A stretch of 64,000 nucleotides of DNA from Acanthacorydalis orientalis (taxonomy: Eukaryota; Arthropoda; Insecta; Megaloptera; Corydalidae). The notes beneath the pieces are model-generated. The model was not told the origin of the DNA. It did no database searches and saw only the letters and a list, made by a program, of their open reading frames with translations. The position numbers were made by a program, and so were the translations under genes. Where the stretch lies: positions 12,831,512 to 12,895,511 of the forward strand of contig CM068313.1 of the NCBI GenBank assembly GCA_034766995.1, in the 5' to 3' direction. Below are positions 23,581-35,556 of the stretch, piece after piece (within the stretch, counting starts at the first letter, position 1; each line of letters begins with the position of its first letter).

Positions 23581-25047
23581 ACGTGAAATTAACTTTGGTA
23601 ATTTTTAAATGAATTGTATAACTTTTTTATAACAAAATTCGATTGGTTCTTTTATTAAGAAAATTATTTTCAGTTATTTATTTAAATAAATTGTTAATTC
23701 TGAAATACAGTTGTTTTATTTCTCATCTGACTAACCAAATAATAATCTAATTATCGAATTATGAAGAGAAAAGTAATTTATTTCCTCCTAACATTTATAA
23801 AAATAAACTTATCGAATTTCCTGCAATAATATTCGTATTGGAAGTTAATTAAAATGTTTAAAAATTTAATTATCAGAAATTAAGATTTAACTAGAAACTA
23901 TTTTATTTCTCATCGATTTTTCTCAAACTTTATTCTAATAAAATTGATTTTAAATTGTTTTCTTTATAGATTTAATAAAAAGACTGAATATTCTCTTTTA
24001 TAATTCCAGAATTTTTTAATGTAACTGCAATATTTAATAAATAAAATTGTTGGTCTTTGATATTTCGACAGTCGTTATTTATTATTTTATATGATCTTTA
24101 ATAAGAGAACATAAATAATTAAACATGTAGAAGACAGTTGATTGATACACAAGATGGCACGTCTGTGTAAATTATGATCATTTTAGATAAAAAATCTTTT
24201 TTCAAACAAATTGATTTAATAAAATCTAACCGGAGAGAAGTTAATTGAAAGAATGATTGTAAAAATGATCAGAATTTAAACTGAAAATCTGAAATTATAC
24301 AAAACTGGTAAATATAAGAAATAGTATTTAATAAACTAAAAGTTGAAATTGGTCGAAATTTATAATTTCAATTTATTCGATTTTTTTATTAAAATTATTT
24401 GGTTAGTTTCAAGAAGGAACTTTATGATTTGTTTTTATTAAAAATCAAGATTACAATATTTGTCACCTATTTGTTTAAGAAAGTATTTTCATTCTCATAA
24501 AAATAGTTTTTTTGACCGAATTAACAATTAAAAATATACTAGTAAAACGGTTCTAGTTTTGATATCCTAAATAATTTCTATTTAAAGAATGTCTTATTAA
24601 AATCGTCACCTAAATCAAAAGTATACACACACAGGATACAAAAGTAACAGAAGTGCAATGTTTTATTTTTAATACTGTTATGTTTTTGTATTTTTATTAA
24701 ATTTAGAACAATGGATTTTATATTTAGGATGAACCACAACGTAGAACGTAGGAACAGAAAACAATTAGCTGAAACAATGAAAATATAATTTGACAGAAGA
24801 ACGATGGTATAGAAAATTTGACTAATTTAATTCCATAAACACAGTATCCTATTAATTATTCTCAAATAGGATCCACGCGATTATAGAGAGAAAAAAATAA
24901 AAAAAGTACTAATAGAATATTATAAAGACTGCACTAAGGTTGATGAAAAATAACTCTAATTTCGAAAGCCGTTTTAATAGATTTTGCAATTTTACAAGAT
25001 TAATAATAAGTATTTGTAGTTATTTTTTTTTTGAAATATTTACAATA
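23581..25047. other. Gene-free AT-rich stretch downstream of mab-21
   Basis: Plain AT-rich DNA without recognised repeats or coding frames. It probably contains the end of the mab-21 transcription unit if a longer 3' UTR is used. Confidence 0.5.
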
Positions 25048-25051
25048 TTAA

Positions 25052-25635
25052 CCCTTCGCATTCAAACTTTTAATCGGCTAAAGCTTACAGTAACTCATTT
25101 TTTTTGCATTTTACTCATACGGAATAAATGATTAATTTTAAAGAAAGAATAAGTAAAAATTTTTAAATGTTTTATTATTTATAATATATATTCATTCAAT
25201 TGGTATCTTAGTGCTATTTTCATGTCGATAAAATAAGGTCACTATCATCAGAATCACTGCTTGATTTCTCAACAAAATCACTTTCTGAAAAATTTTCATA
25301 TTCTTCAAAAACAAATTCATCATCACTGCTATCTTGAAACAGTTCACTATCAATTACATTTGAAGTTATGGAGAACGGTGTACTTTTTGATTTTTTCGGT
25401 CAGAGAAACGATTAAATATTGACCAGACAGAATATTGAATACAGAAAAGACAGAATACTGTAATTAGGTAGAACTGTAATTAAACTGCAAATCACAGTAT
25501 ATTTATTCTTCATTGTACTATATTGGCGGTACACTTCGAGTATAAAGCCAAATATTGTTTGTGTCTGGGAGGAGTACTTCGAATACAATGCCAAATAATG
25601 TCTATGCCTGGGAAGAGTACTTCGGGTGTAAAGAG
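25052..25635 (-). mobile_element. Deleted piggyBac-like element (584 bp)
   Basis: TTAA lies on both sides (25048-25051 and 25636-25639), with ends CCCTTCGCATTC and, on the reverse strand, CTCTTTACACCCGAAG. Two direct copies of about 43 bp sit next to the right end (about 25531-25618; units start ACTTCGAGTATAAAGCC and ACTTCGAATACAATGCC), a typical subterminal arrangement. The interior carries an N-terminal transposase remnant on the minus strand. Confidence 0.75.
25220..25396 (-). pseudogene. piggyBac transposase N-terminal acidic remnant
   Basis: The minus-strand frame reads through an acidic, serine-rich segment (SELFQDSSDDEF, then ENFSESDFVEKSSSDSDDSD) and stops at 25220-25222. Many piggyBac-like transposases begin with such acidic stretches, and the surrounding TTAA-flanked ends agree. 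The DDE domain and zinc finger are absent. Assignment rests more on the ends than on this short peptide. Confidence 0.5.
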
Positions 25636-25829
25636 TTAAAATTAAAATGAATATTTTTATAGAATGTAACGATTACTTTTAATTTTTAATATTTTTTTTC
25701 TTTTTATTACCATTATGCATATTGTGATTATGTGTAAATAAATGAATAAAAATGTGCTTCTTGTATTTTTCGCACAATTCAATTTTTAATGAAAAAGTTA
25801 ATACATGACATCTCTCTCTCTCTTTCTCC

Positions 25830-25832
<3 letters not shown>

Positions 25833-25872
<40 letters not shown>

Positions 25873-25895
25873 TAGATATACAGATAGATAGAGAG
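25833..25895. repeat. (TC)n/(TA)n/(GATA)n compound microsatellite
   Basis: Preceded by a TC-rich run (25811-25832) and followed by GATA/GAGA units. Confidence 0.9.
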
Positions 25896-26140
25896 ATTGT
25901 TGTATCTATGACTATTTTTTCTAGACAAATAAATGTTAATTGTTAGGAGAAAATCTAAGCAGAAAAGAATATAAGTTGAGAATTAATATAGTTTAATTAC
26001 AGAAGAAAAAAAATTATGATTTTATCAAAGAGATGTGTAGAAAAACAATGATTAATTTATTAAGAAAATATTTTAGTTTGGAACAAGAACAGTTCATAAT
26101 AAATTAGCATGTTTAATTGATGAAAAGATCTGCATCGATG

Positions 26141-26141
<1 letters not shown>

Positions 26142-26197
<56 letters not shown>
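26142..26197. repeat. (TA)n microsatellite
   Basis: 56 bp, pure. Confidence 0.95.
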
Positions 26198-26198
<1 letters not shown>

Positions 26199-27174
26199 TT
26201 TAAAGCTTCCTTGCTAAAAAAACAATACTTGAAACACTATTCATTATTGTATTATTCTCAAAAGCGTTCTATAAATAAACACACATACACAGTACCCACA
26301 ATACAATAAAACACAACTATCGAGAGAGTTCTTACATTGTCATGCAATTATTCACATCTGATCGTTAACATCATACATTAAAACTGCTTTAAGAACATGT
26401 TTAACAGTGGGGTGCCCACTTAATTATTTAATTTGCACAAAAATTCGTCTGTAACAATTTACATATCAAAGTCATTCGTAACGAACGTCGAAATAATGTA
26501 TAGTTTCAATTTATATTGTTATGAGTTGTGAAAAAAATGTGTTAATGATATATGGAATGGGAAACGTAGAGAAAAATGTGTTATGGATGAAGACGGGGAC
26601 GAAAGGCGTCCGGCCACGTATCACATCACTAATTAGTACTCTTATATGTAAATAGATTAAAGGTGGTGCATGTGTTAAGTTACATCATTCTGATATGATT
26701 TCTGGTCTGTTTCGATGATAGTGAGATCTGTTTATATTACAACCGGGAGCAATAAATTCACGAAAATACGGTTTCGTCATGTTTTAATGCTTTCTGTATT
26801 ACGTTACGTATTTTACATAGACTTTTGTTGTATTTTCCGACATATGTATATCTGAATTTTTTTATATCGTATATCTCGTTTTTAATTCAAAATGGGAAAA
26901 GACTGACGAAATATTTTTTATGACATGGAAAAGAACTACGTATGAAATTTAATTAACTATTCATAAGGTCGTAAGCATGTTAATGTTGATGTATAAAATA
27001 ATAATAACAATAAATTTTGAAAATGTAAAATATACTGTATAGTTGTAAAAAGTTATACCACTGACAACATATAGGGTAAAATGTAAAAAAAAAACATAAA
27101 AAATCATTCAATACATGAAAGAGTATTAAAGTTTGATTTTCTATGAAACAAATATTTCAGAAAACTATTATTTC

Positions 27175-27265
27175 ACTTTTAGTCATTCTAGAACCTGTAC
27201 GACCCACCTGACGACATTTTGCGACCTCCCAGTGGGTCGCCACCCACAGATTCAAAAACCCCCTG
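27175..27265 (-). mobile_element. hAT transposon terminus (fragment)
   Basis: Reverse-strand sequence starts CAGGGGGTTTTTGAATCTG and continues with the GTGGGTGGCGACCC motif, the familiar form of many animal hAT (Charlie-like) ends. No matching opposite end or duplicate of the adjacent TTGTTATT was found upstream, so this looks like a solo end. Confidence 0.6.
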
Positions 27266-27669
27266 TTGTTATTTTGAAAATATTCACCTTACAGATGCGA
27301 TTAATACCAATTAAATTATTTATATATGTATATAATATCAATTAATAGATTCTAGTTATCGCTCCGATTGGCTGGAAACAACGTGACACCAAATAGTATA
27401 TTTTTATTGAATGATATTTTAAATTATGACCATCGAAATTTGATATTCAAGATTATTAATTCAATGTGGATTTTTACAAAAGAAATCTGTTGTAATCAGT
27501 CAGATGTTCAATTAAAAAATAAATAATTAGAATTTTGCTTAAAATTTGATTTAAAATTGTGTTTTATAGTTGAATCAGTGAAGGAGATGTCAGATTGCTA
27601 CGGTAGATATTTATTGTGAAGAATTGAAGATAACCGTAAGATAAGCAGCCAGTTTAAGTAGATTGTAAA

Positions 27670-27905
27670 ATGTATACTCTTTCACAAATGAATTTTTCAA
27701 TTCTCCACAAACCACATAAAGTGTTAAGGTATAGAAAAATCAGATTTTTATGCACCTTTCTGTCCATTAAACACGCATGGACAATAATTAAAAGTGATAA
27801 ATAATCAATTATTGAATACTTTTTGACAGGAAAACATTTTTATAATATTTTGAGAGTAGACATTCATTTGTGAAGGTGAATTTAACCACAGAGTTAAAAA
27901 TTACT
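27670..27905. repeat. Foldback repeat, copy with both outer ends
   Basis: Outer left CTTTCACAAATGAATTTTTC is mirrored at the right by GACATTCATTTGTGAAGGTG. CCACAAACCAC lies in the left arm, and a core of the form GATAAATAATCAATTATTGA lies in the right arm. The centre is shortened relative to the copy at 38.2 kb. Confidence 0.65.
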
Positions 27906-28720
27906 TTTTAAAGATATTTCTTACAAAAGAATACATTTTATTCATTGACCTGTGACAAGTGGTCCTTTTAAGTAGTTACTAAAAATTGCTCCGTTGTTTT
28001 GTGAAGATATCAGATTTATGAGACGAACAGGCAATTATATTAATGCAAGTCATAAGACTTTAAGCTCGGTTTCGTACTATAATGAGAAAAAAATACCTAG
28101 TTATACAAGAGATGCAAAAATAATGCTAGTTTATATTGCATATTAACTTTTTTCTTTTCTTTAAAAATAAATAACAGCTGAGAATGGAAACAATTGTCTT
28201 CTGCATTGATGAGACATATTTTACATGATTGTAACTTTTTCAGGCAGTTAGAATATTTTTATACTATACTTTTTTTAAAAAAAAGAATAACGTGATATAA
28301 TTGTTGATTGAGAGAACATGTTTCCTTTCTAAATCGATTTTCCCTTCTCACAAATCACACAAAAATTTTAAGAATATTATTTATTATTTTTGTTTGTTGC
28401 TTATATTTCGATAACGATGCGATCATTATCAGAATACAAAGATATAGAAACATTCTTATAAATATAAGTACATATTTTTCTATAAATCAGCCGTCTAAGT
28501 ATGATGGAATCGGCATCGAAATAAGCATTCAGCATGTTATTTTATAAAACGAATAATTAAAAGAATTCTCTAAATTACTATCATTACCCACCGGTAAACG
28601 GGCATATTACATGGTGAGAGTTTATACACTGCTTGCCAGATAATTCGCACGTTGTGAATTATACCGAAGTAGGAAGTCAAATAGCTACTTACAAAATCAA
28701 TTTAAAATTTAATGGTTTTA

Positions 28721-29266
28721 TTAGATTGGTAGGAAAATAATTGCGGGTTTTGTTTTCTGAATTCTAACCTTAATTTTTTTCAATGAGTGTCATTTTATCG
28801 TATTTATGTTAATATCAATTTAAAGTGCATTTTTCGGTCTGTGTTTTGGTAGCATTGACTTTGGTTTTTATATTAATTTTGCTTCAATTGGGCTATTGAA
28901 TTAAAGATGGAAAAGAAGCAAATAAGAGGAATTTTTTGTATGAGTTCAAAACGGATGGTAAAGTAGCAAAAACTGGTCGTAAACTAACAAATGCTTTTGG
29001 CGTGAGCACTGTAAAGAAATATACAGTGCAATGATGGTTCCAAAAATTTCGTGCTAGGGGCGACAGCCTTGAAGAAGAAGCCCGTGGGTGTCCTTCTTCA
29101 GCTCATAACGACCAACTTAAAAGTCAGTTGAATCAGAACCACGCAAAACAATTTGAGAGCTTGCACAAAAGTTAAGAGTTAGTCATCCAACAGTTCTGGA
29201 CCACAAATGGAAAAATGTATATGAATTTGAAAGTCGTAAACCGCAATTATTTTTCTACCCATCTAA
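28721..29266 (+). mobile_element. Internally deleted mellifera-type mariner (546 bp)
   Basis: The left end TTAGATTGGTAGGAAAATAA and the inverted right end (TTAGATGGGTAGAAAAATAA on the reverse strand) are matching mariner termini, flanked by TA on both sides (28719-28720 and 29267-29268). Inside, from ATG 28909, the frame begins MEKKQIRGIF and continues through the helix-turn-helix region typical of mellifera-subfamily mariners, with stops and shifts. The catalytic DDD region is absent: sequence passes from a SHPTVLDH-like motif almost directly to the 3' end. Confidence 0.85.
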
Positions 29267-29645
29267 TACCTTCACTTATATTGACAATATATTGAGTTTA
29301 GTTGCTTGTATAAAATACGAAGTGACTTTAATAGCTGCTAATGAATATGAAGAGAACTAGAGTGTAAATTTACTTCGTGGAGTGCCACTTAAAAATCACT
29401 TGTGTTTCTCATCGGTTTTGAAAGACTTAAAGTGCAACTTAATGATGAAAAAATAAAAATAAATTAAAACAAAGAGTGCACAAGTATGACAAAATATTCT
29501 TAAATTTTCAAATGTACTGAGAGACAGAGAAAGAGAGAAAACAGATGTATAATACGAAGAGAAAATATAATTGATTAACTTTTTTTTGATTATTATATGT
29601 GGTATATTTTTTAGCACGTTAAAAATGGAAGAGTTGATGGAACGA

Positions 29646-29649
<4 letters not shown>

Positions 29650-29708
<59 letters not shown>

Positions 29709-29713
29709 TGTAT
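29650..29713. repeat. (TA)n microsatellite
   Basis: 64 bp with two TATG interruptions. Confidence 0.95.
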
Positions 29714-30469
29714 AAAATAAACATTACATACAGTTGTACTTATTACACGAACGATGTCTCATTCTTGTATATCTAAATATTTAATTTTAATGTTCCATAA
29801 CATGGTGAATTAATGTCTTGTTGATACGAGTCGAATTTATTTTTATCTTTATAACGTGACTGAAAATGTTATATAATGCAAATTTAAATAAATAATCTAT
29901 TCATCTACCGATTTATTTCTAATGAATATTCAACAAAATTCATAGTGAACAATTTATTATGTATAGTAAACGCTATTAAATGTTTTTTTTCTCTCTTTTA
30001 ATTAGGACTTATGAGTTTCAGCTGCTAGTGACGGATCTATTGAAAAATAATTCCTAATGATATCGAGAAACACACACATATTTTAATTTCGTAGAACGAA
30101 AAAAGGATTATAATTATAATTTATAAGACGTGTACGTGCATTTGCGTGACCTAATGACCAATTTACGAATTAGTATCGGACTTGTTAAAAGCGTCTTCGG
30201 TGCGTCACATTTATCTTATTTTAGTTTAATGGTGTATAATCCTATATGCGGTCTCACTAATTACACAATCAGACTCCATTTTTACAATTAAAATTATCTT
30301 TTTAATTTTTTTTCATACATTTTCAAAATTTCAATTAAATATGATCTAAACACAAATAATTAAATAGAGTTCTGAAATGAATTCTCTTTTCACCTCAGAA
30401 AAATTTTACTAGTCAAAAATATTAATTATTAATTAATTATCAGATTTTCATATACCTTGGATTTCTGAA

Positions 30470-30580
30470 GTTGATACAATTATCATCGAAACAGGCATGA
30501 GAAATAATTAAAAATGATGAATATTTTTGATCAGGAAAAAAATGTGGTTCGTGGCGTGAAATAAAAATTTCTAAAAGAAA
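30470..30580 (+). repeat. Foldback repeat, plus-orientation half
   Basis: ATTATCATCGAAACAGGCAT, shortened core AAATGATGAATATTTTTGAT, then AATGTGGTTCGTGGCGTGAA. Confidence 0.5.
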
Positions 30581-30651
30581 AAACAAATTATTAAAATGAA
30601 GACATCTGAAACCCATACTCTTATATAACGGCTATAATTAGGAAAATAAAA

Positions 30652-30690
<39 letters not shown>

Positions 30691-30762
30691 TTCTTTAAAG
30701 TGTAGTATAATATTAATTTTAATATTGTAATCTTCGTGAGACAGAGAGGGTTGTATTTACAA

Positions 30763-31021
30763 CAGGCCCGTAGCCAGACCATCATATTAAAGAAATCAAT
30801 TTTTTTATGTCAAAATTGTTGGGGGTTACGGTCGAAATGCGCTCATAGAAACGATTTTTTTCGCGTAGAAATATTTTTAATCATCAAGGTAAATCTATTA
30901 CGAAGATTCTTTATGATATTCAAATCTCCCAAACTCGCCGTTTTTGTTGGGAGGGGGAAGAGGAGGAACAGAGAAAACAAAGGATAATGCCCTCCATGGC
31001 CTACCCTTGATTATGGGCCAG
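30763..31021. mobile_element. hAT-like non-autonomous element (259 bp)
   Basis: Left end CAGGCCCGTAGCC and right end (reverse strand) CTGGCCCATAATC form short imperfect inverted repeats, and ATTTACAA flanks both sides exactly (30755-30762 and 31022-31029). The interior is non-coding and purine-rich on the plus strand (GGGAGGGGGAAGAGGAGG). The 8-bp duplication and the CAG...CTG ends point to hAT. Confidence 0.75.
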
Positions 31022-31178
31022 ATTTACAATGGACATTAGAGTAGTTAAATTATAAAAAGAAATAAATAAGATGTTATGGGGCCTCTTGTAACATTGTTCC
31101 TTGAGATCAATCAGTACTATGTATTATTATAATACATGAAAAGTAAAAAAATGTGTAAGTTTTAAATAAGATACTGCT

Positions 31179-31179
<1 letters not shown>

Positions 31180-31248
<69 letters not shown>

Positions 31249-31259
31249 GTGTGTGTGTT
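31180..31259. repeat. (CA)n-(TA)n-(GT)n symmetrical microsatellite
   Basis: CA run (31181-31222), TA run (to 31248), then GT run. Each block can pair with another, so the tract can fold into a hairpin. Confidence 0.95.
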
Positions 31260-31656
31260 AGCATCTTATAAAAAATATTTAAAAATATATCTTTATTGAA
31301 AAGATTGAAATAGTTTTCTTTAAAAAACAAAAATTCAAATTTCGTCAATCTTGACAAAATCATTCCCAATGTCGGCACAACTGAACACAATCCCCACAGT
31401 TATTTTTTAAAACAACTAGCAAGTTTCATTTTCTTTTACTTAAAATAGATTTAGTACCATTTCAAATTATTAAAATAATTTAAATTATTTGAATCAAAGA
31501 ATTAACCTGCCAGGGAGATTATTTACTGTTACAATTTACAGAATAGAACAAAGTTAAAATTGGAACAGCGGATTAAAAATGTCTGAAAGAAAACCGGATA
31601 ATTTTAAAACTTCTATTGATAATACAAGATATGTGTGTATGTATTATGTATGTGTG

Positions 31657-31658
31657 CA

Positions 31659-31717
<59 letters not shown>
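31657..31717. repeat. (TA)n microsatellite
   Basis: 61 bp with one CA interruption; TGTG/TATG-rich leader. Confidence 0.95.
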
Positions 31718-31718
<1 letters not shown>

Positions 31719-31789
31719 CTATTGTTGGTTTGACAGAAACGTAATGAAAATGGAAGAGCTGTATGTGTGTCTGAAAATATAGTAAGTAG

Positions 31790-31930
31790 ATTTAGCCGGC
31801 GACCGAGGGCAAAGAGCAGAATAAGTTTGAGCGTAAATTGGTAGTGACTTTGATTCATTGATCGCGTTGCAACCGGCTAAATTGTGTTTCCGCCAGGCGG
31901 TCGATCTCCTACAAGCGGGATGAATGATCA
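31790..31930. other. GC-rich islet with inverted repeat ATTTAGCCGG
   Basis: ATTTAGCCGG (31790-31799) and CCGGCTAAAT (31873-31882) are exact inverted copies 73 bp apart. Just after comes the palindromic CCGCCAGGCGG. The patch is GC-rich compared with its surroundings. It could be a structured RNA, a small foldback element or a regulatory site; nothing distinguishes these. Confidence 0.3.
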
Positions 31931-33088
31931 CAAGGAATATTTTTAATTACACACAGATAAATTTAATACATAAAGACATGCGAAAAATACATTTTGCATA
32001 CTTTCCGTACGAGTAGATACTTCCCGTAAATCTTTACACAGATTTATTCATTTGCAAATCGTTATGTGTGTTTGTATATGTGTATATATATATATATAAA
32101 GAGAGAGGGAGACAAAGAGAGTAGTGCACGATTACTTATGATTTTGCGTTAAAGACAATAATAATAAATATTTAACAACCTGGGAGTGAGGGTGTTAGAA
32201 AAATTATCGTAAAATTAGATTTCAAAGTTGTAGTAAACTCGACAAATAAAAAAACTGAGTAGAACTAACAATAGAATATTAATTAATAAAATTATGTACT
32301 AAGAATGTAGAGAAAGAATATGTTTATTATATTATAAGTTACTTAATCATAACAATAGTTTTTGGTAATGTGGTTAAACTTATTTTTAAACATGGCTAAT
32401 CAGTTCCTCATAAAACATATTCCTTTCTCTGATTAAAATTGTTGAATTACTGATCATTTTGAATGTGATTTATGGGTATCTCGATTATTCAGATAGGCAT
32501 AAGATCTATAAAAAATCGTTGTTAAAAGAGTGAGTATGATTTAACGGAACACTTTTTATTAAGGGATGTTTCTTACTTAGAATACTAGTAACGTCAAGAT
32601 AGTAAAAATGAGTCATTGTAAGTTCAATGGACTTTTGTTAGTTAACAGCGTAAACAGACTCATATCAAATCATGAAAAATACTTAATGTATGTAAAAGTC
32701 TACGACTAGCGATTCGACAGACAATTTTCATTAATACGTTTCTGTGTTCAGTATTCAAAGAGAGAGAAATATGACAGGATAAATGATATAGTATATAATA
32801 ATAAATAATAGAGTATATTAGAAAGAACAAAAATATTAAATAAGACAATAAAATAAGCACAATAAAATATATTAACAATATTTTTAATTTTCTTGAAAAT
32901 TAGAAATTCATACTTAAATATAAAATTGAAAAATCAATTTCTCCTTGTCTTGTTTTTGACACAATTTTCTGTTAAGACCAACTTCGTTTTAGTTTATGAT
33001 CAGTTTGGAAGGATAAGTTAATTTGTAAAAGGACCACCAGCAGTGTGTATCAAAACGAATATGCTTTCTAAAGGATTTTTCTCGAGTA

Positions 33089-33854
33089 CACCTAGCTCTC
33101 GATTTGCACGGTACTCGAATTGTACGGTTTAGGTTTAACACGGTTTAGGAATAGGGAAAAACTTCCATTTACACGGCGTTATTTCAGTTTAACACGGTTA
33201 CAGAAAGTAAAATATAATTGTTTTAAAATACTTTCGCGGGCATTTAAAAATGATCACCATTTACACTGCCGCAGAAAATAATAAACACACACACCACTGT
33301 AAAGAGTTTCTTGCTTTCTCGCATTATAATGATAACAGAAACTCTCAACTTTGCAGTTTTTCTTCTGAACTGAAGTGACGGCATCAATTCGAGCTAACAA
33401 CAGCGCAAATAGTTTTGACTATAGAAAAAATAATTTTGGAAAAGAAATGCGTTCTATAAGTATCAGTACGAATTTCTACTTGAAACAACCAGCTTTGATA
33501 TACATCAAGTGCTTTCATTGCCTACGTTCTATTCCTTCGGATCCTATGAACAGTCCCCCCCCCATGCCTTTGGAAAATGAATTAGAGAAGTGAAGATGTG
33601 AATAGAAGAAAAATAAGGAGAAAATAACGAGTGAAGATAATACAGAACCAACACATTTTTATTTGTTTTTAATGTTTTCCGAATTAATGTGTAAAATATA
33701 TTCTCTAGTTTTATTAAAAACAAATTGCGGATTTGTAAAATGTATCTCTTATCTTTAATATGAGATGTGGACTCGAATTGCACGATTTCCATTTACACGG
33801 TACTTCTGGGTAACCAAGAAATGTAAATCGAATGTGTAAATCGAGAGTTAGGTG
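33089..33854. mobile_element. pogo/Tigger-like non-autonomous element (about 766 bp)
   Basis: Ends CACCTAGCTCTCGATTTG and, on the reverse strand, CACCTAACTCTCGATTTAC are inverted repeats. Subterminal copies of TTTACACGG/TTTAACACGG and ACTCGAATTG motifs occur at both sides (33100-33210 and 33765-33835). A TA precedes the left end (33087-33088), but the right flank is not TA, so the duplication has decayed or the end is offset. The interior has no recognised transposase. Confidence 0.6.
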
Positions 33855-34259
33855 TTGTGTATTAGCAAATTTTCTAATGGATGTTTTACATTCTCGAATA
33901 AATGAATTGGTCGATTCAAGATTATATAAAAATAAAACGAGGTCATTTTGGATAGATTTAATTGTATTTCAACATATATTATGAGTGAAAAAATTGAATA
34001 ATACTAAAAAAAAAATATCATCTTATTTTATGTATCAAATTCCTTGCAATAGTACCTATGGCTAGACTAGGTGTGTAATGTATATATATATACATACATA
34101 TATACATTCTTTTAACAAACAGTATTTTGTATACAAATATACTATCAGTGGCCTTTTACTTTACTTCACGGTACATTGCGTGCATAGATTGTTCAATAAT
34201 TTACACAGCATATGTATATATATATATGTATGTATGTATATATGAGTATAGGTGACATC

Positions 34260-34563
34260 ACGAAAGGATTTTATTTATGGACGAGAAACGCGAGCGAGAG
34301 TAATGTCTGCGGGCGCCGGCCGAACGCGCAACAAAGACGCATTTAGCGAGGCGCGCGTGTTCGACCAAGATACGCGTGCGCCGTGCTAGCGTTCAGTCGG
34401 TAAAACAGTGTCCGCGGGAGGGAAAATAATTTAATGATGTTGCGGAGTACAAACGGACCGACAGACAGGAATATGTAATTCGTGGCTGGGGAAATCAATC
34501 AGCTGTAATAAACTCGACCGGAGCTGTATTATAGCAGATTGTTTTATGTATCTATACAAACTT

Positions 34564-34632
<69 letters not shown>

Positions 34633-34770
34633 TCGATACTGTAAGCTTTGATTTTGTTGATTTAAACGTTTGTGTGTATGCGTTGTTCATTTGAAATGTT
34701 TATTTTAATACGTCGACGACTAGAGGCGGTGTTTTCGTTTTTGGTTTTCGGCCGCTGCCTCTGCCGCTTA
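34260..34770. promoter_or_regulatory. CpG island without an evident gene
   Basis: Very CpG-dense block (twelve CpG in 34321-34380) 11 kb downstream of mab-21. It contains an arthropod initiator-like TTCAGTCG at about 34391 and a GC-rich second half (34700-34770) separated by a 65-bp TA tract. No open frame with recognisable homology runs through it. It could be the promoter of a non-coding or distant gene, or a regulatory element of the mab-21 domain. Confidence 0.4.
34566..34632. repeat. (TA)n microsatellite
   Basis: 67 bp, splits the CpG island at 34.3-34.8 kb. Confidence 0.95.
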
Positions 34771-35138
34771 TATATATATTTATTTATTTCGTGGCCGTTT
34801 AGTAAATTATCTATCCGAGATTCGTATCGCTTATATTAATTATATTCTTCATTGATTGGTATCGATTACAAAGCAGCAATACGAAAAATCGCATCGTATA
34901 CTTTTATGTTTGTAATAAACTTGTGTCTAATACATCTAAAGTTTCTATTGAAAAAAAAACAATTAAGTATTACTATTAATGTGAATAACTATTATGAAAT
35001 AAAAAGTACGCATCCAAACGTCAATAAACTCATAATTATTTACTGTGTCTATTAAAATGTAATCGTCTTCAGCGTCGCAATGGTAGCCATGATCAATTGT
35101 TTTTGATTTGGTCAAGTTTGATATAATTTTTGTTTTCT

Positions 35139-35170
<32 letters not shown>

Positions 35171-35556
35171 TATTCTTAAAAGATACATAAAATTCAAATT
35201 ACGTCTTCGTATATACCTATTTTGCTGATAACGCTATCCTCATCCTCACAGCGCAAAGGAACAGAAATATCTTTGAATTCTTCTGTTCTATAACGCATTG
35301 AAGATGATAGAGATAAGCAACAGCAACATCAGCGCATAAGCAACATTAAAAAAATAATAACTCTGAATATTTTGATATGAAAAAATTTTTTGGTTGGTAG
35401 GATGAAAAGAATTAATCTGTAGAAAGAATGACTGAATACTATCAAAATATTTGACTCGGATTTTATTTCAAGCGATAAATGTTGCTATGTTGTATCTTTT
35501 CCGATCACGAAAATCCTCTGAAACAGCTACTACGCGATAATTGGCATTGTGTACAT

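Noticed and set aside
26405..26425. CAGTGGGGTGCCCAC as a hAT end paired with the fragment at 27265
   Set aside because: The sequence does not match the 27.2-kb terminus and no shared 8-bp duplication was found.
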